Source: Trogon surrucura (lineage: Eukaryota > Chordata > Aves > Trogoniformes > Trogonidae). Taken from it: a stretch of 64,000 nt of DNA. Below the pieces are notes generated by a model, which worked only from the letters and a program-made list of their open reading frames with translations, was not told where the DNA came from and ran no database searches. The position numbers were made by a program, and so were the translations under genes. This document shows, one piece after another, positions 21,751 to 42,884 of the stretch (position 1 is the stretch's first letter; each line of letters begins with the position of its first letter). Where the stretch lies: the NCBI GenBank assembly GCA_020746105.1, contig CM036635.1, positions 12,604,001 to 12,668,000 of the forward strand, written 5' to 3'.

Positions 21751-23956
21751 AAGGATATTTTTTAAACCCTGAGATGAGACAAAGACCAGGGCATAGAGAG
21801 GGAGTGTCCAAACCGGTGGTGAGCTGGGGCAAAACGTGTCCCTTCCATGTGTTTTTGGATTTTTGTGGGTTTTTTTCCGTCCAGATCGTGTCCTAAGAAA
21901 CAAGGGGATGGAGGGGACAGGCTTTCACACGGGCTGTGGGGGCACAAACCCATCCACCTGCGTGTGGCAGCAACTCAGGAAAACCCAGGGGAGCTCACAT
22001 GCAGATGGTGGGGAGCTCGAGAAAAGCCAACAGTGGGAAAAAACTCCTGCAGAACCTGGACTGAGATGCTTCAGGAAGTGATGGGTGTGTTGGAAAGACA
22101 AAGAAAGCTTGGGCTGCAGCCCCAGTGTAGGAGAGTGGGGGTTTTATGACACAAAAACTACAAAGCTGTAAAAAAAAACGGTGTCTTTTCACTTGACATT
22201 GCCTCAGAAAAGTTGCTGGAGCTGGTGCCAAGCTCCCGGAGCCCCTCCACAGGTGGGGGTCTACCCGAAAGGCCATTCCTGGGCCCCATCCACCCCCAGC
22301 ACATCTCATAACTCTGACTCTGTCCACCTGTACCCACAGCTGGGGCTGAGACTTGCCAGGTGAGTGGAGACGATCAAATCCCTGCCCAGGGTGGGCTCGT
22401 GTCACGTGTCCCTGCACCACTGGCGCCCAGGTTTGTGCACCATCATCCTCAGGAGGAAGAAAAACACAGCTGCCCTGAAAGCAAGTGCTTCCAAACATAC
22501 TTAACTACCTGAGAAAAAGTTCTGCTACAGAGGTACCAAGGCCAAAGGAAGTGGGGCTGAGTTTGCCTCTGAAAACCCTCTTTAAAATGCCCTGAGACCT
22601 TGACTTTGGTTTCTAACGAAGCCCAACACTGCTCAGATCTCCTCCCCTGCAATGTGTCTCCACATCCAGGGATGGGACCTGTCCTGGCAGCAGCCACCTC
22701 CCAGCCTTCAGCGCCGGTCCTGTACTCCCTGGTACAGATCCTACCCCAGAGGATCTCAAGCCATAGCAGGGAGGGACAGCACCTGCCCAGATGTCCCAGG
22801 CCTGGTGCATGGCCTTGGAGGCTCCCAGCAGGTCACCCAGCAGCACTGCTGCACAGTGCACCCTGTGCAGGCTGTGTCCCCTCTCTGCTTTCATTTGGGG
22901 ACAGGTCAAATGGGACATTTGTGGCCAGGCCAGGCTGTGGGGCAGTTTGCAGCACAGAGGGAAGTGCTCTGCAGATCATCTCCCAGGCGCACTGACGCAA
23001 CACCCTGACGTTGCTGCCTTGGGGGTTTTTTCAGTCATTTCTTTCACTTCCTTATTGCCCAACACTCTGCAGGGTTTGCAGAGGTGGCAGTCTCCTTCCT
23101 CTCTTCCCTCTGCGGGCTTCACCAGCCCTCACGTGGCTCTGCCCAGCTTCTCCACGGAAGGACACATCCTGCAGGTCCGTGCCTTTGGAGCGGGACACAG
23201 GCAGGGCCACAGCAGTGACGGTTTTTGCCAGCCCTTGTCTGTTCCAGCCAAAGACAGGTTGATCTGTCAGATGCAGGGAGAAGTAGGTGCGTGGCATCTT
23301 GGCACAGCTCCCTGCTTGCCAGCTGGCCCAGTGTGCAGCTGGGGACCCCCTCCTGTCACCCCGAAGTCACAGGCAGGGAGCATCCACCCACCACACGGCA
23401 CAGCCAGCGTAGGGGTGTCCGTGCCCAGCCACCCATCCCGGCACCCGCCGGGCTCTTCCCTTCTCCACCCGCTTCAAAACAAAACTTCAAAGGCTCTGGG
23501 AGGAACCAAAAGCTTTTTCCATCCTTTCTTCTCCTGGGAACTGGGAGCAGATTTGCTGAGCAAGACTCCACAGAGGTGGAAGGCAAAGGGCCACTGTGCC
23601 GCAGAAAACAGGGCGTATTTTCCCATATGAAAGTCTCAGCCAGCCCAACCCAACTTACAACAATCTCTGCTTCGTTCCCCAAATCCCACCAGCATACAGT
23701 CTCCGAAGGGACGGGAAGAAGCGCAACGTGAGGGACCCGGGGGGGCAGGGGGGTGGACCGGGGCAGTTTCTGGGGAGTTCTGACACGACCGGCTCTGCGG
23801 CCGCTGCCCGGTCCCCTCCCGGCGATGTGTCACCTGGATCCAGCTCTGTCAGCGGGACGTGCCCGTGCTCGTGGTGCCCTCTGCACTGCATCACCCACAC
23901 CGCGCCTGCCACCCCAGGGTCCCTGCTGCACTAAGACGGGGGGTTGCCCTAGGGTG
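21751..23956. other. Intergenic spacer between CYGB and RHBDF2, second part
   Basis: This unique-looking spacer lies between the orphan CpG island and the 16-bp minisatellite. I see no gene, RNA or mobile element in it. The longest frame (22791-23630, +) has no recognisable similarity. Confidence 0.6.
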
Positions 23957-24303
23957 CTAATAGTGACCAGTCATGATAGTGACCAGTCCTAATGGTGACC
24001 AGTCATGACAGTGACCAGACCTCATCATGACTGATCCTACTAGTGACCAGTCCTAACAGTGATCAGTTCTAATAGCGTCCAGTCCTAATAGTGTCCAGTC
24101 CTAATGGTGACCAGTCCTAATAGCGACTGGCCCTAATAGTGACCGGTCCTAATAGTGACCAGTCCTAACGGTAACTGATCCTGGTAGTGACCAGTCCTAA
24201 AAAGCGACCGGTCCTAATGCGAACCAGTCCTAACAGTGACCAACCCCAGCAGAAGCTGGTGCCAACAGTGACAAATCCCGACAGCGACCAGTCCTGACAG
24301 CCA
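23957..24303. repeat. 16-bp minisatellite upstream of RHBDF2
   Basis: The consensus is TAGTGACCAGTCCTAA, with about 21 diverged copies. It abuts the RHBDF2 CpG island directly. The copies near 24250-24303 drift strongly. Confidence 0.93.
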
Positions 24304-25400
24304 CCGCCCCTTACAGCGCGGGTGCCGGCTTCCCCGCGGCGCTCGGTGCTCGGTGCCCGGGGCCCGGGGGAGCCGGGTGCGACCGGGGGTCCCCGCGGTC
24401 GCGGTGCCCGGCGGGTGGGCGTGGCCCCGCGGGAGCTCCCCCGCGTGACGCCGTGGGCGGTCCCTCCGCGGGGCGGATCCCCGGGCGGAGGCCCCGCCCC
24501 CGGGAAGCCCCGCCCCTTGCACCGCCCGGCCCAGGTGGAGGCGGCGGCGGCTGGTGCCGGCGGGACCGGACTTGGACCAGGACCAGGACCAGAACCAGAA
24601 CCAGAACCAGAACCAGGCCGAGCCGAGGTGAGCGGGGCCGAGGGGGGGAGAGGGGCGGCGTCGTCCCGGTGTAGCCGCTTCGTCTTCGCCGCCGCCCGGT
24701 TCGTTGTTGCTTTGTGACCGGCCGCGTCCAGCCAGCTTCCTCCTCCGCCCTGCGGCCGCCCTGCCCGGCGAGCCGGCCCCGCCGGGGGTGGGCGGCTGCC
24801 CCTGCCCCCCAGGGGCTTGCCGGGGTCGGGGGGGGCCGGCGGGGCTCCCCCTGCCCGGGCTGCTCCGCCATCTCCCCGGCGCCCCCGGGGCGGGCAGCCC
24901 GGGCGGGTGCGGGGGAACCTTCCTCTTCCTCTTCCTCGTGGCGGTCGGTGGGTGCGTGTCCCGGCGGGGTGACCCGGCCGTGCGGAGCGCGAACCGCGGG
25001 CCGGGGGGCGCGTTTCCCTGCCCGAGCTGGGGAGGAAGGCACTCACCTGCTTTCCGGAGCCGGTGGCCCGATGAGCAAGCGGGTGGGCGGTTTTGTTTGT
25101 CTGGGGTTTGTTTTGTTTTGGTTTGTGGGTTTTCCCCTTCCCAGGCGAGCGGGGCTGGCAGCGCCCTTCGGAAGCAGCAGCAGCAGCCTCGGAGGCACCT
25201 GCGAGGGCAGGTGGGGGTGCCAGGGCCCCTGCCCGCTCCCCGGGAGCACCCTCCTCCCCGCTGCCCGCCCGCCGCGCCGGGAATGCTTTGTTGCTGCTGC
25301 TTTGAGGTTTGGCTCCAAGGCTCCGGCTCGCTCGCACGTGTCGCCGGAAGGCGACGGGCGCTGCCGCCGGCCCTTGGCAAACAACCCAACCCCTTCGGTC
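24304..25400 (+). promoter_or_regulatory. RHBDF2: RHBDF2 CpG-island promoter
   Basis: The stretch is very rich in CpG, with GC boxes (GCCCCGCCCCC near 24491, CCCCGCCCC near 24509) and no TATA box. A splice donor GAG|GTGAGC at 24627/24628 fits a non-coding first exon starting around 24.53 kb. No other plus-strand gene starts before the RHBDF2 coding exons 8.8 kb downstream. Confidence 0.65.
24530..24627 (+). other. RHBDF2: Probable RHBDF2 non-coding exon 1
   Basis: The proposed exon ends at the strong donor GAG|GTGAGC. It includes a hexanucleotide run of the CCAGAA type (about 24575-24617). The 5' boundary is a guess from the GC-box positions. Confidence 0.45.
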
Positions 25401-28400
25401 GGAAGGGTCCAGTCACCGCATCCCAGAGGGACGCTGGGCCACGGGTGTTTTAGCCAGGTGGTTTTTCTGCTGTTGGCCCTCAGCCGTTTGGGGGCAGGAG
25501 GCTGGGCTGTACCTCCGTGCTGCCGGGCCAGCGGGAGCAGGCAGAGGTTGTCCCTCCGGGCTGGCCAGCTGCCCGCAGCGGGCTGAGACCCTCCAGCTCT
25601 CGCTCAGCCCCTTGTGCCTGTTCTCTGGGGGGGGGAAGGGGACCTGAGAGGCTGCCTTGTCACAGCTGGGTCCCTGTGGCGAGAGGAAGCGCCTGCCCTC
25701 TTCCCCAGCCCGGCGTCACCCTTCCCGCCACGGGAACCGGGACATTCTCCTGCATCTGCCCAGGTCCTGGATGGTCACTCCCGGGGGTTTCCAGGGCGAG
25801 CTCACCAGCCCGGCCAGAGGGCTGGGGGTGCAGTCCCATGGCTGTCCTGAGCAAGGAAACGCCACTCCATTGTGCTCTCTGAAGGAGTGTCCTTTGACTC
25901 CTGATTGTTTCCCAAGTGGGAAATACCCAGCTTGGAAATGTCCGTCCTTCAAAACGAGCTGGAGGGTTCGGCTGCAGCCATGCCCGGGAGTATCCAGAGC
26001 CACCTCTGCCTGCTCTACTCCAGGCACCAACAGGTTCCCAAGTGGCTTCCTGGGCTCCCAGGCTGCTGTGCCTGGGCTCTGCCTTTCTGTGCTCCTTTGC
26101 AATTAACAGGGCAACTAACATGCGTTGCTGCTTGCTTATTGGGAGGGCAACTTTTACCTATTCTGCTCCTGTCCACTGGAAAGCGGGTGACTGACACAAG
26201 CCTCGGTAGCCTCCCCGCCTTCTGTGGCATCGCTGCAGCTGCACTGAAAACTGCAGCTGGAGGTCCTTCGAGCCCTGGGGCGAGAAAGGGTAAACCACAG
26301 TGTGGGGGTTTGATGCTAAAACAGACACCCCAGTACAAATTCTGCAAGAGGGGGCCGAGCCTGGTGTTGCACTCAGACACACGTGCAAGCACTTGACGCA
26401 TGAGAGTGGTTTTGCTGGAGCATGAACATGACGGCAGATATGGGCGGGTGCTGCGGGAGGGGATCATTGGGGGCTGGGGGTGCAGGGGACGGGGATCTGG
26501 TGGGGAAGAGGGTCTCTATGAAAATGATGCTCAGGATGAGCTTAGTGTCAAAACAGCACTTGTCATCAGAGAAAGCGGTGGACGGGTAATGGAGAACCAG
26601 ATGATTTGTTTAAAAATAATTCCTAATGTCTTCATCTAGTTCAGTGGACCTGCTCAGAGCAGGGCAGTTGTGGCTGGTGCCCCCCAATGTGCCGGTGCCC
26701 CCCCTCTGCTGTGGGGCTGCCACCAGCATCGCGGGGCTGCCTTCGCTCCCTGTGCATCACACGGCTGCTTGTGCTGGGCATTTGACGCGGTTATCCCTGT
26801 ATTTCACCGACACGTAGGAACACCAGGGCAGGGCTGGCAGTGACCTCCCGTTACGTGTAAGCCTGAGGGCTGCACACCATGCCTGTGGACAGCCACGGCA
26901 AATCCTCGACGCTCGGTGTTGGTGTGTCCTATCCTTACTGTGGCCTGCGCAGGGGAACTGTTCTGGGACTGGCACCGCGCTGCTGGCACGAGGCTTTTCC
27001 ACAGGTGATGCCATAACCAGGGTGAAGTTGGCTCAGGCACGTGGTGGCTTAGCCCAGTCTGAGCACTCCTGGGGAAGACGTGGGGATGGCTCCTTAAAAA
27101 ATCAACCCCCGCAGTGAAGTGTGTGACTTCTCTGCGCTCACATCATCCTTGGAACGGGATGGTGAGCAGGAGGACGGTGAGGGAGACCCCACCACCAGCT
27201 CTTGGCAGCCAGAAAGCTGCAAAGGGCATTGCTGGCACAGGTCCGTGGCGATGCCGTGACGACGAGGGGAGAGCCCTGAGCAGTTTCTGTAGGTACCGGT
27301 GTGTGGGGGATCTCTGCAGGGTGCGAAACTGGGCACTTCTGACCTTGTGGCAATTGGGAGCGAAGGGAATGAGGCTGAGGAACTGCCCAAGGTTGGCTGG
27401 CTCCAGGAGCCGGGGTGGGGGTTGAAGGAGGCTGCCGGTGTCTGCCCGAGCCCCTCCCTTTGCACGAGGGCTGTCGGGGCGAGCAGCCGCGTTGTACAAG
27501 CCTTGAAATGGCCGCGCTGAGATAAGGAGCCTGTTCGCAGAGATAGGGAGCTTTAGCTGAGGAGGCCCATCTTGTGCCTGGGGTGAGCTGAACTTGTGCG
27601 TGGGGCTGAGCACCACCTCCCACCGCAGCGCCCCAAACGGCACGGGGATGCTCAGAGCTCTCTGCAACGATTCCTCCCAGCAATGTGCTCTCCAAAACAA
27701 GCAGCAAGAGATTAGGGAAGTCTGCAAGCCTGGCCTGAGCCCTCGTGCCAAGACTTGCTGTCAAAATGAGCGTTTTGCAGAAGAACAGGAGGAAGAAGCA
27801 ACCCCCCCCCCAATGCCTGTTGTCCTCTCTACCAAGAATTTTACTTCGAAGGGAAAGCAAGAATGAACTCAGTCATGACCCGTGGTGTGGGAATCGCAGG
27901 CAGATGACCTGCAGGCATGCTGTCCCAGACAAATAACGGCCTGGGACCCCTCAGCCCCTTCCAGAAGGCTGGGGCCGAAGCGCTCACACCATCATGCCCG
28001 TGTCCCCTGTGCTTAAGCCAAGCTAATGAGGAAACGGAGTAGCTCTGAGTAATCACTCAGTTCTTAGATGAAACCAGGGTAAATCAGTCCTGGTTAGCCT
28101 AGGGAATCGGTGCGGTGCCGAGAAAAGAGCTTTCTGTGGGTCTGGAGAGCGCTGCAGCCCTGCCTGCCGTGCTGCCGGGGAGCAGCCGCTCCTCCACGCC
28201 TGCCCCGCTGGAGCCGCCCTCGCTGCCTCCACAGGCACTCGCCCTTTGCTCCTTCCGAAGCCGTTGGGGCGAGTCAAAAGCCTCCACGTGCTCGTTCCCT
28301 GCTTGGTTTAGGCTGCAGCCCGAGGAAAGAGCTGTTGGGCTGGGAGTCCCCACCAGCAGCACCCACCGCCCTGGCTGGTGCGTCTCCACCGTGGGAAGCA

Positions 28401-31400
28401 GGGTGGGTTTGTGTGGTGCCGCCTGTTTGGGATTATTCTGTTGTGAGTGTGCGTGGACCCCTCAGAGCGCCCTGGGATGGGGGTGCAGAGGGGTGGGCGG
28501 GCAGTGGTGCAGAGCTGGTTGGGAAGCCGGGTGCTGGCACTTGCTGCACCAGATTTTGGTGGGGAGGGAGAGGTCGTTGCACTGATAAAAATTGAGGGTG
28601 GAAAAAGAGCCACGTCTGGGTTGTGGGAAACTCTCTGTGTAGCTCTTCCTACCCTCTCCCAGGTCTCACAGGTGACTCCTTCCCCCTCCGCACAGGTACC
28701 AGCATCATCACCTGGTTCTGCTCGAGAGACCACGCCCGCGCATGCTCCCACCGATCGAGCCCTGGCAGGGGGGCAGCCCGGCAGGTCGCTGCCTTGTGCC
28801 ACGGTGTGAGCAGCTGCTCACCCTCCCCGGGCCCCGCTTGCCCTCCCTGCGGGCACGGCTGTGCCTGCTGCACCTTTATCGATGACGTCCAGCGCAGCCT
28901 CGCCGCCGGCACGCTCCGTCTCCCCGGGTAGCTTTGCTTCCTCGCTGGGTGTGCCGCGAGCTCCGAGCTCGCCTGGGCTGAACAAAACGCGCTGCGGTTG
29001 CCCAACATCTCGCTCGACGTAAGAAAATGGGTGAGGATTTCCTAATGGCATTGCGGGCGAGGTGCCTGCACACCCCAGCACCCGTCAGGCGTCTGTCTCC
29101 CCTCAACTTGCTACCCCAGCGGTGGCGCTGGAGAGGGATTAAAGCTCCAACCGGTGTCGGTGCCGACCTCTCAGCAGTGCTGGAGCGGGAGGGGGCAGCT
29201 TAAAATACCCACTGGAACACAGTCTTGCAAGACTTGGCTCGAAACTGTGCATCTTTCACGTTTTCCGAGCAGTCCCGGTGCAGCGGGGTTGGCAGGCGCG
29301 TGGATAAAAGATGGAGTTGTCTTCTGTGTGATGGGGGGAGAAAAAAAAATTATCAGTGTGATGTGGTGGTGTGAACTGTCCGTGTGTGGGCTGGGGAGGC
29401 TCTGTGCCGCAGGCACGGGGATGCACAGGGACATGAAGTCTGTCAGGGACAGGAGGATTCCTGCAGTGTGTTTTATATCCTTTAACAAACAACCTGAATA
29501 CTCAAAGTGCAAAAAACAAGAGGAGATCAGGAGGAGGGAATCAATAGACTGAGCCTGGCTGCTCCTTGGCTGGGGGCCAGTGCTCTCCGAGTGGGCGCAC
29601 GAGGGACTGAGGCACACACAGGTCTGGGCTTTCTGCGAAGAAAGAAAACTGTTAAGGTATTTAGCTCCCAGTACCAGACGGTTTTTTTTTGGGGGGGGTG
29701 GCCGTCTGTGTGCTTTGTTTCTTTCCCAGAAATATCTTTTCACTTCCAGAGCTCTTTGTGCTGGGCTGCTTCTCTCGGATCTGAAACTTGAGACTGGAAA
29801 GTGGTGAAAGGCTTTTAGGAAAAGAGCAGAACGAGGGGAAGGTGCTGCACAGCTGCTCGGGGTTTTCTGCTTGGGTGTGAGTCCGCAGGGGCTCGATGCT
29901 CAAAGCCATTGGACCGATCGACTTTCCTATCCGGGGCTCTTAATAACCGGGAGCACCTTTTAACGAGGCTCCAGCCTTGAGAGAGGTCTTTAACGCGCTC
30001 GTGAATCATTGATGGGAGCGGCTCTGCCCGATGGACTCCTGGGTGTGAGTGTCGGCGATGGCTGCGCGGGGGTTCCGGGGGCTCCGTGGCATCACTGACC
30101 CCTTGCTCGCCCCCCTGCAGAGATCAGAGGGGTCAGCAGGGGCTCATTGTGCTCAGGGTGATGGGTGTTTGGGTGCTCACAAGGGTCCCTGCTCCCAGCC
30201 TGACACCCTCAGGTGGCTCAGAGCTGCTCCCTCCTCACAGTTTAATTGCGCCAGCCTGATGCACTTTTATCCCAGTGCTGGTAATGGTGCCTCCCCCTAC
30301 ACCAACAGGCTTGAGGAGAATGATCCCGACCCATCTCTCAGCCTTGCTGCGCCCGCTCTGTGCCGCATACATCCTTCTCCGCCCAGGGCTGCTCTGCAGG
30401 GTTGTCTCGGGTGTCTCATACCATGGTTGTGCTTGCTTGTCCCCAGCTCTGCTGTGCAGGTGCCGCTTGGCCTCACCGATGGTCCCTTTTTGTTGCTCAG
30501 ATCATCCTGATGTGTCGCCTGGTGATGCCTTGTACAAGCCACATCACTTGTTCCATCGCTTTCCTCCTTGGGCGTGCGTCCTTGGGTCAGCGTCTGTCAT
30601 GATTCACCCTGGGGCTGGGAGCCAGCCCCGGTCACCCTCCCTGTGCCTCGCCTGGTTGAAGACTAAAACCTCGGCGCGGTTGCTCCCTAGTGACTCCAAC
30701 ACACCTGCACCCTCGGGAGGGGATGGAGGCTTCACCCCTTGCAGCTGGGTGTCAGGCTTTGGTGAGCTTCAGCGGGCGACAGACCTGTGAGAGGGAAGGT
30801 GGTGACTGCGAGGGATCTCTTACTGACCACACCAGGATGCCCCCTTCCACCCCCTGCCCATTTATCGCTGCCCTGCAGGCGATGGCAGCGTTCCCATCGC
30901 ATTTTTCTCTCTCCCTGGAGAGGTTTTTCTGGCGTAAAGTGACACTGTGCTGTCCTGGCACCTCGCTTCCAACGGGAAGCACAGCTCCTACCAAGCTGGG
31001 GATGTGCTCGTGGGTGCCAAGTCCCATGTCCCTCACTCCCCCTCCTGCTGTCCCTGCCTTGTCCCCAGGAAGGGCGTTTGCTCAGCAGTCTCTCCCTCGT
31101 GCCAGCCCAGCTCGTCGCCTCTCGCTTCCCTTTCCTGTCCCCAGGACAGAGCCACCGTGTCCACCCCAAACACCCAGGGATGGGGTCTGAGGCTCCCTGG
31201 GGACCTGAAGCTGGGCCAGGCCCTGCGGATGGGGCTACCGGGCAGGGAGCGATGCTCCTGGTGGCATCTGTCCCAGGGCTGGGAGGGTGAAGGGGACCTG
31301 AGAGTGAAGGCGACCAGCGGGCTCAGCTCGTGATGGAGGCATCAGCTTGCTTGTTCTCACGCCAAGAGTGGAGCTGGAGGGGTTGGGTGCCAGCACCAAC

Positions 31401-33381
31401 CACGTGGGGAGCTGGAAAATGCATTCCCAGCACCGTCCCTGGGGGATTTCTCTGGCTGGCACAGGATAGAACCTCTCGTGGGTCAGGATTTGGTGGCCAC
31501 TGCCCCCAGCCCACGTGGCCGAAGGGACTTAAGCCCTCGGGAGCTGCTCCCCTCCTCCTCCTCCCTCTCTCTCCCCTGATGCCCAACATTGCGTTAATGC
31601 ACAGAGCCGTGAAAACCCTCCGGCTGTGCTGCGTGACCACCACGGCAGGTGCTCACCGGGTTGTGCCAGCTCCCCTGGGAGCTGCGTCACCTTGCTCGGG
31701 GGACGCCGGGTCGGTCCCTCCACCCACGCGGCTCGGGGAGCTGGTGGGGAGTGGGGCCGGGAGTTTAAACGTGCTGCAAACCTGCTTCACCAGGAGGCAC
31801 AGAGGTCCTTGCCAAGGGTGGCCTAGGCTGTGACGGGAACATTGAGGGACAGGATTTCGGGCTGGGGGTGTAAGAGCAGGGCCGTGCAGCAGCACCATGT
31901 CCTCTTGCACCCCTGAACGATGCAGTTTGCCTCCAATTTCTGTGCTTCTGGCTTTGTGGGACCCCACCACTGTGAGCCATTCACCAGGGCTGGGGGAGGA
32001 GGAGGGTGTCCTGGGGCTCGCCCACCCCAGCGCGTTCCCATCCTTGCCTCTCTGGAGCAGCTGGCGTCTCGAGCTCATTGCTGGCTGCCCTGGGAGGAAA
32101 ACAAACGGTGTCTCCAGCTCACCAGTGGGATGGAAAGTTTTGCTGGCTGGGACTGGACCGCCCGGCTGGCATTCTCCCAGCGCAGCAGCTATTAAATACC
32201 TCGGAGAGGCTCTCGTCTTCCGTGCCTGCTCGTTGCTGGTGTCTTGCTTCCCGAGAGCTTTGCCTGGCAGCATCGGGTAAAAAATCCCTGCCCGTCCCGC
32301 GTGGTTTCCCTGCCATGCAGCACGGTGTGTGGCTGCAAACGGTGACTTTTTCTTCTCCTGTTGCCCTGTACCAGCAGCTGGTCTGTGTTCCCAGTGTCCA
32401 GACACCGGCAGCCCTGTCCCCACTGGGGACCTGCTGAGCTCAGCTTTCCCTCCTCCTGGGATGCTCCTGCAGCGCTTGCATGTTTTCTTTTGCATGGATT
32501 TTCATTGCAGCTTCTCTCTCCCCAAGGCAAGGCAGGAGGAGTTCAGCCGTGCTCCAGGGCTCCTGTGCATGAAGGACAGAGGAGGAGGAAGAGGAAGGCC
32601 GCTGTGGGTGTTTGCCATTGAGACACGCTGTGTGGGATCCCTGCCACTCTTATGAGGTAGGGATGCTGTGGTGGGGACCAGCACTGGCTGAATCACCAGG
32701 AGAAATCTGGGGACTGGTTGCTCCCAGCTTTGGTGCTTGATGACAACAAAGGGTGAGGCAGCAGCTGAGCTGCCAGCAGCACCCAAGGGTGCTGCCTTGG
32801 CGACTCTGGGGAGGAGGGGAGCCCAGCACCCATTTTAATGCAGGACCAGCAGGCTGTCACCCGGTCCCAGAACCAGCGGAGGGCAGCCGTGGGATCTGGA
32901 GTCCAATGTCCCCAGGGAGCTGGTCCTGGAATCTGGCATCCCTGGGGAACTGGTCCTGTGGGGACCCCTCACTCCTGAAGCTGGGCTTGTGGTGGGGTCT
33001 AAGGGCTTGACAGACGGGGGGAGCTGCGACAGTGCTCCCACGCCTGCCTGTTGCTGGGACACGTGCTGCCGAGGAGTGGGACCCCATTGCAGAGGGGCCA
33101 GGGGGATCTCGATCACCCAGCTGACTGCCTGAGCACCCTTACCTGAGAAGAGCAGAGCAGGGTGCGAGGCTATGGGGAGGGGTTTGGGTTTTGGGGACAC
33201 AGCAGCTGGACTGGTGGTGACAAGGTCTCAGCAGCACAGCCAGTGGCACAGGAGGCTGGAGGTGGCGAGGTGCCGCTGCTGAGGGCCAGTGTCCTCCTGG
33301 GATCCAGGACCCAGCATTTCTCCACACACGCTCCTGAGGAGATATTTCTTCCTCTCTCACTGACTCCTCGCGCCCTCCCAG
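24628..33381 (+). other. RHBDF2: RHBDF2 intron 1 (probable)
   Basis: This 8.75 kb stretch runs between the promoter island and the first coding exon. Long open frames at 24.2-25.6 kb on both strands come from CpG-island composition. A minor GC-rich, CpG-containing segment lies at 28.8-29.0 kb. No repeats of note or other genes are seen. Confidence 0.6.
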
Positions 33382-33405
33382 CCTGCCGACCGCCACCTGC
33401 CCGAG

Positions 33406-41030
<7,625 letters not shown>

Positions 41031-42490
41031 CCCCGCCGGCAGGGACGGGGCTGGGAGAGGCGGTGATGTTTTCCGTGGGGTGAGTCTTCGCCAGTCTGCG
41101 GATGGTGGCTGCTCTGGGATGGAGCAGATCTCAGACACGGCTTTGTCCTCGGGGCTGGTGAGTTTGGGCTCGCCCCTGCTGGATGCTGGGGGTGCAGTGG
41201 GGAGCGAGGCCAGAGCCAACCCTGCCTTGCACCCCTTTGGGGGTTGCCTTTTGGCGCTGAAAAGCCATAACTGGTTTGGGAACAGACCCTGGCTGCTGTC
41301 TGCCTGGGGAAGGGGCCGAGGGAAGCGGGATTCTGGTGTCTGTTACCAAGTTGGGCTCCCAGCCCTGGGGCGAGAGGCCTCAAAAGCACCAGGAATGAAG
41401 CTACCGAGGTCTCCTGCCTGCCCAGGGCCCCGTCCTGCATTGGTGTCCCCCAAGCACTGCAGCTCATACTGTGAACACGACCCCCTTTTTTGCAGGGGTA
41501 CTTTGGTTTTTATCTGCAGCTCTTTAGGCCAAGATTCTCCCCTGCTTTGGGCTTCCTGCAGTCTCTGCCTTGGCTCAAGTGTGTTTGAAGCTGAGCCTCA
41601 AAAGTATTTTTCAGTCCCACTCTCCCATCTGATGCTCCCCTGAGACTGTGGCAGGAGGCTTGTGCGTCCTCACCTGGGGTTCTTGTTGGATGGAGAGGCA
41701 GGCAGGACTCGGGATGTGGGAAGCACTTCTTTTCCCCTTATTTCCATGAAATTCCCTTTTTGGAAGCAGAGAAGCGGCATGTGCCGTATTTGTAGTGCCA
41801 TGCTGGGAGGCAGGTGTGGACTCGTGAACACCCTGGGGGGTTTATGTGGTGCTCCTGGAGCCCACAGACTCCCTGGGAAGCCATCAGTGCTCCTGCCTCT
41901 TTCACTTCTGCCTTGAGTACCCCCAGAGAATAGAAACCCAGGTGTAACCCTCCCCACCTCAAAGGGTGCGGGGCAGGTGGCAAAGTGGAGGATGGGGCAG
42001 TTGTCTTCCACTTTCCCTGCCCCCAGCCCCGGGCTGCTGCTCCCCAGCATCTCCTCTCTCCCACCGGCCGCGGTGTGAAGGCAGGTCCTTCCTGGGGTCC
42101 GGGTGACGCCACTGGGCTGGTTTGGACCCAGGCTGGTGCCAGGTGGTCTCTCTCTCCCCTGGTACGTGTTTGCTTTGACGCTGGTGGGTCTCGGCGCTGT
42201 GCAAAGTGTGAATCCCTCGACCAGGGTGTCCTGGGATGAGCATTCAAGGGCTGGGAGCTCGGCTCCCTCTGTCCACAACCACTCTGGGGGTACACCTGGA
42301 GCTCTGTGGTACCTGTGTCCCTCCCTCCCTCCACCACAGGCCAGTTTTCAGCTCCACTCTGTCCCTCTGGTGCTGCTCCAGCCAAAGACAAGACCCTTCA
42401 CCTCATTTGTCTCTTTTTTGATACTTTTTTTAAAAAGCTGTGGGATTTTTTTCCCCCCCTTAATAAATTTCTACCTGTATTTAACAAGAT
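41031..42490 (+). other. RHBDF2: RHBDF2 3' UTR
   Basis: The sequence from the stop codon to just past the AATAAA at 42462-42467 has no coding similarity and is inferred to be the 3' UTR. It ends about 415 bases before the convergent poly(A) signal of AANAT. Confidence 0.7.
42462..42467 (+). terminator. RHBDF2: RHBDF2 poly(A) signal AATAAA
   Basis: A canonical hexamer sits in an AT-rich patch after a T/C tract, 1.43 kb after the stop codon. Confidence 0.7.
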
Positions 42491-42884
42491 GCCCAAGACT
42501 TCTTCTCCCTTCTCGGGCGCGGGAATGCGGCACTTGGAGAGCTCCCTGGTCAGTGTGGCAGGGAGGGAGGGTGAGCTGGCAGAACCTGGGGCCCGTGTCC
42601 TGATGTGCACTGTCCCACAGCACCCCTCGAACCCCTTCTTGGCATGGGGACAGGGTTCAGAGGGTCTCGAGCAGAAGGGGAAGCCAAATGCCCTGAGCAA
42701 AACCACCCTGCCCAAGGGCAGACCCGTCCCTGTCTCCGTCCCACCCTTCACCAAATGACCCAGGGCTGGGTTTGCCCCACCACCCGTGACACCGAGATGG
42801 CCCGGGGGGGTGCTGGCTCGTGTCCTCCCTCTGGCCATCGTGGTGCGGGGATGGTCGGAGCAGAAGAGGGACACGCGGGCTGCG

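Noticed and set aside
24165-25586. 400-codon frames on both strands around the RHBDF2 CpG island
   Set aside because: They overlap each other on opposite strands, are low-complexity Pro/Arg/Gly and arise from high GC content.
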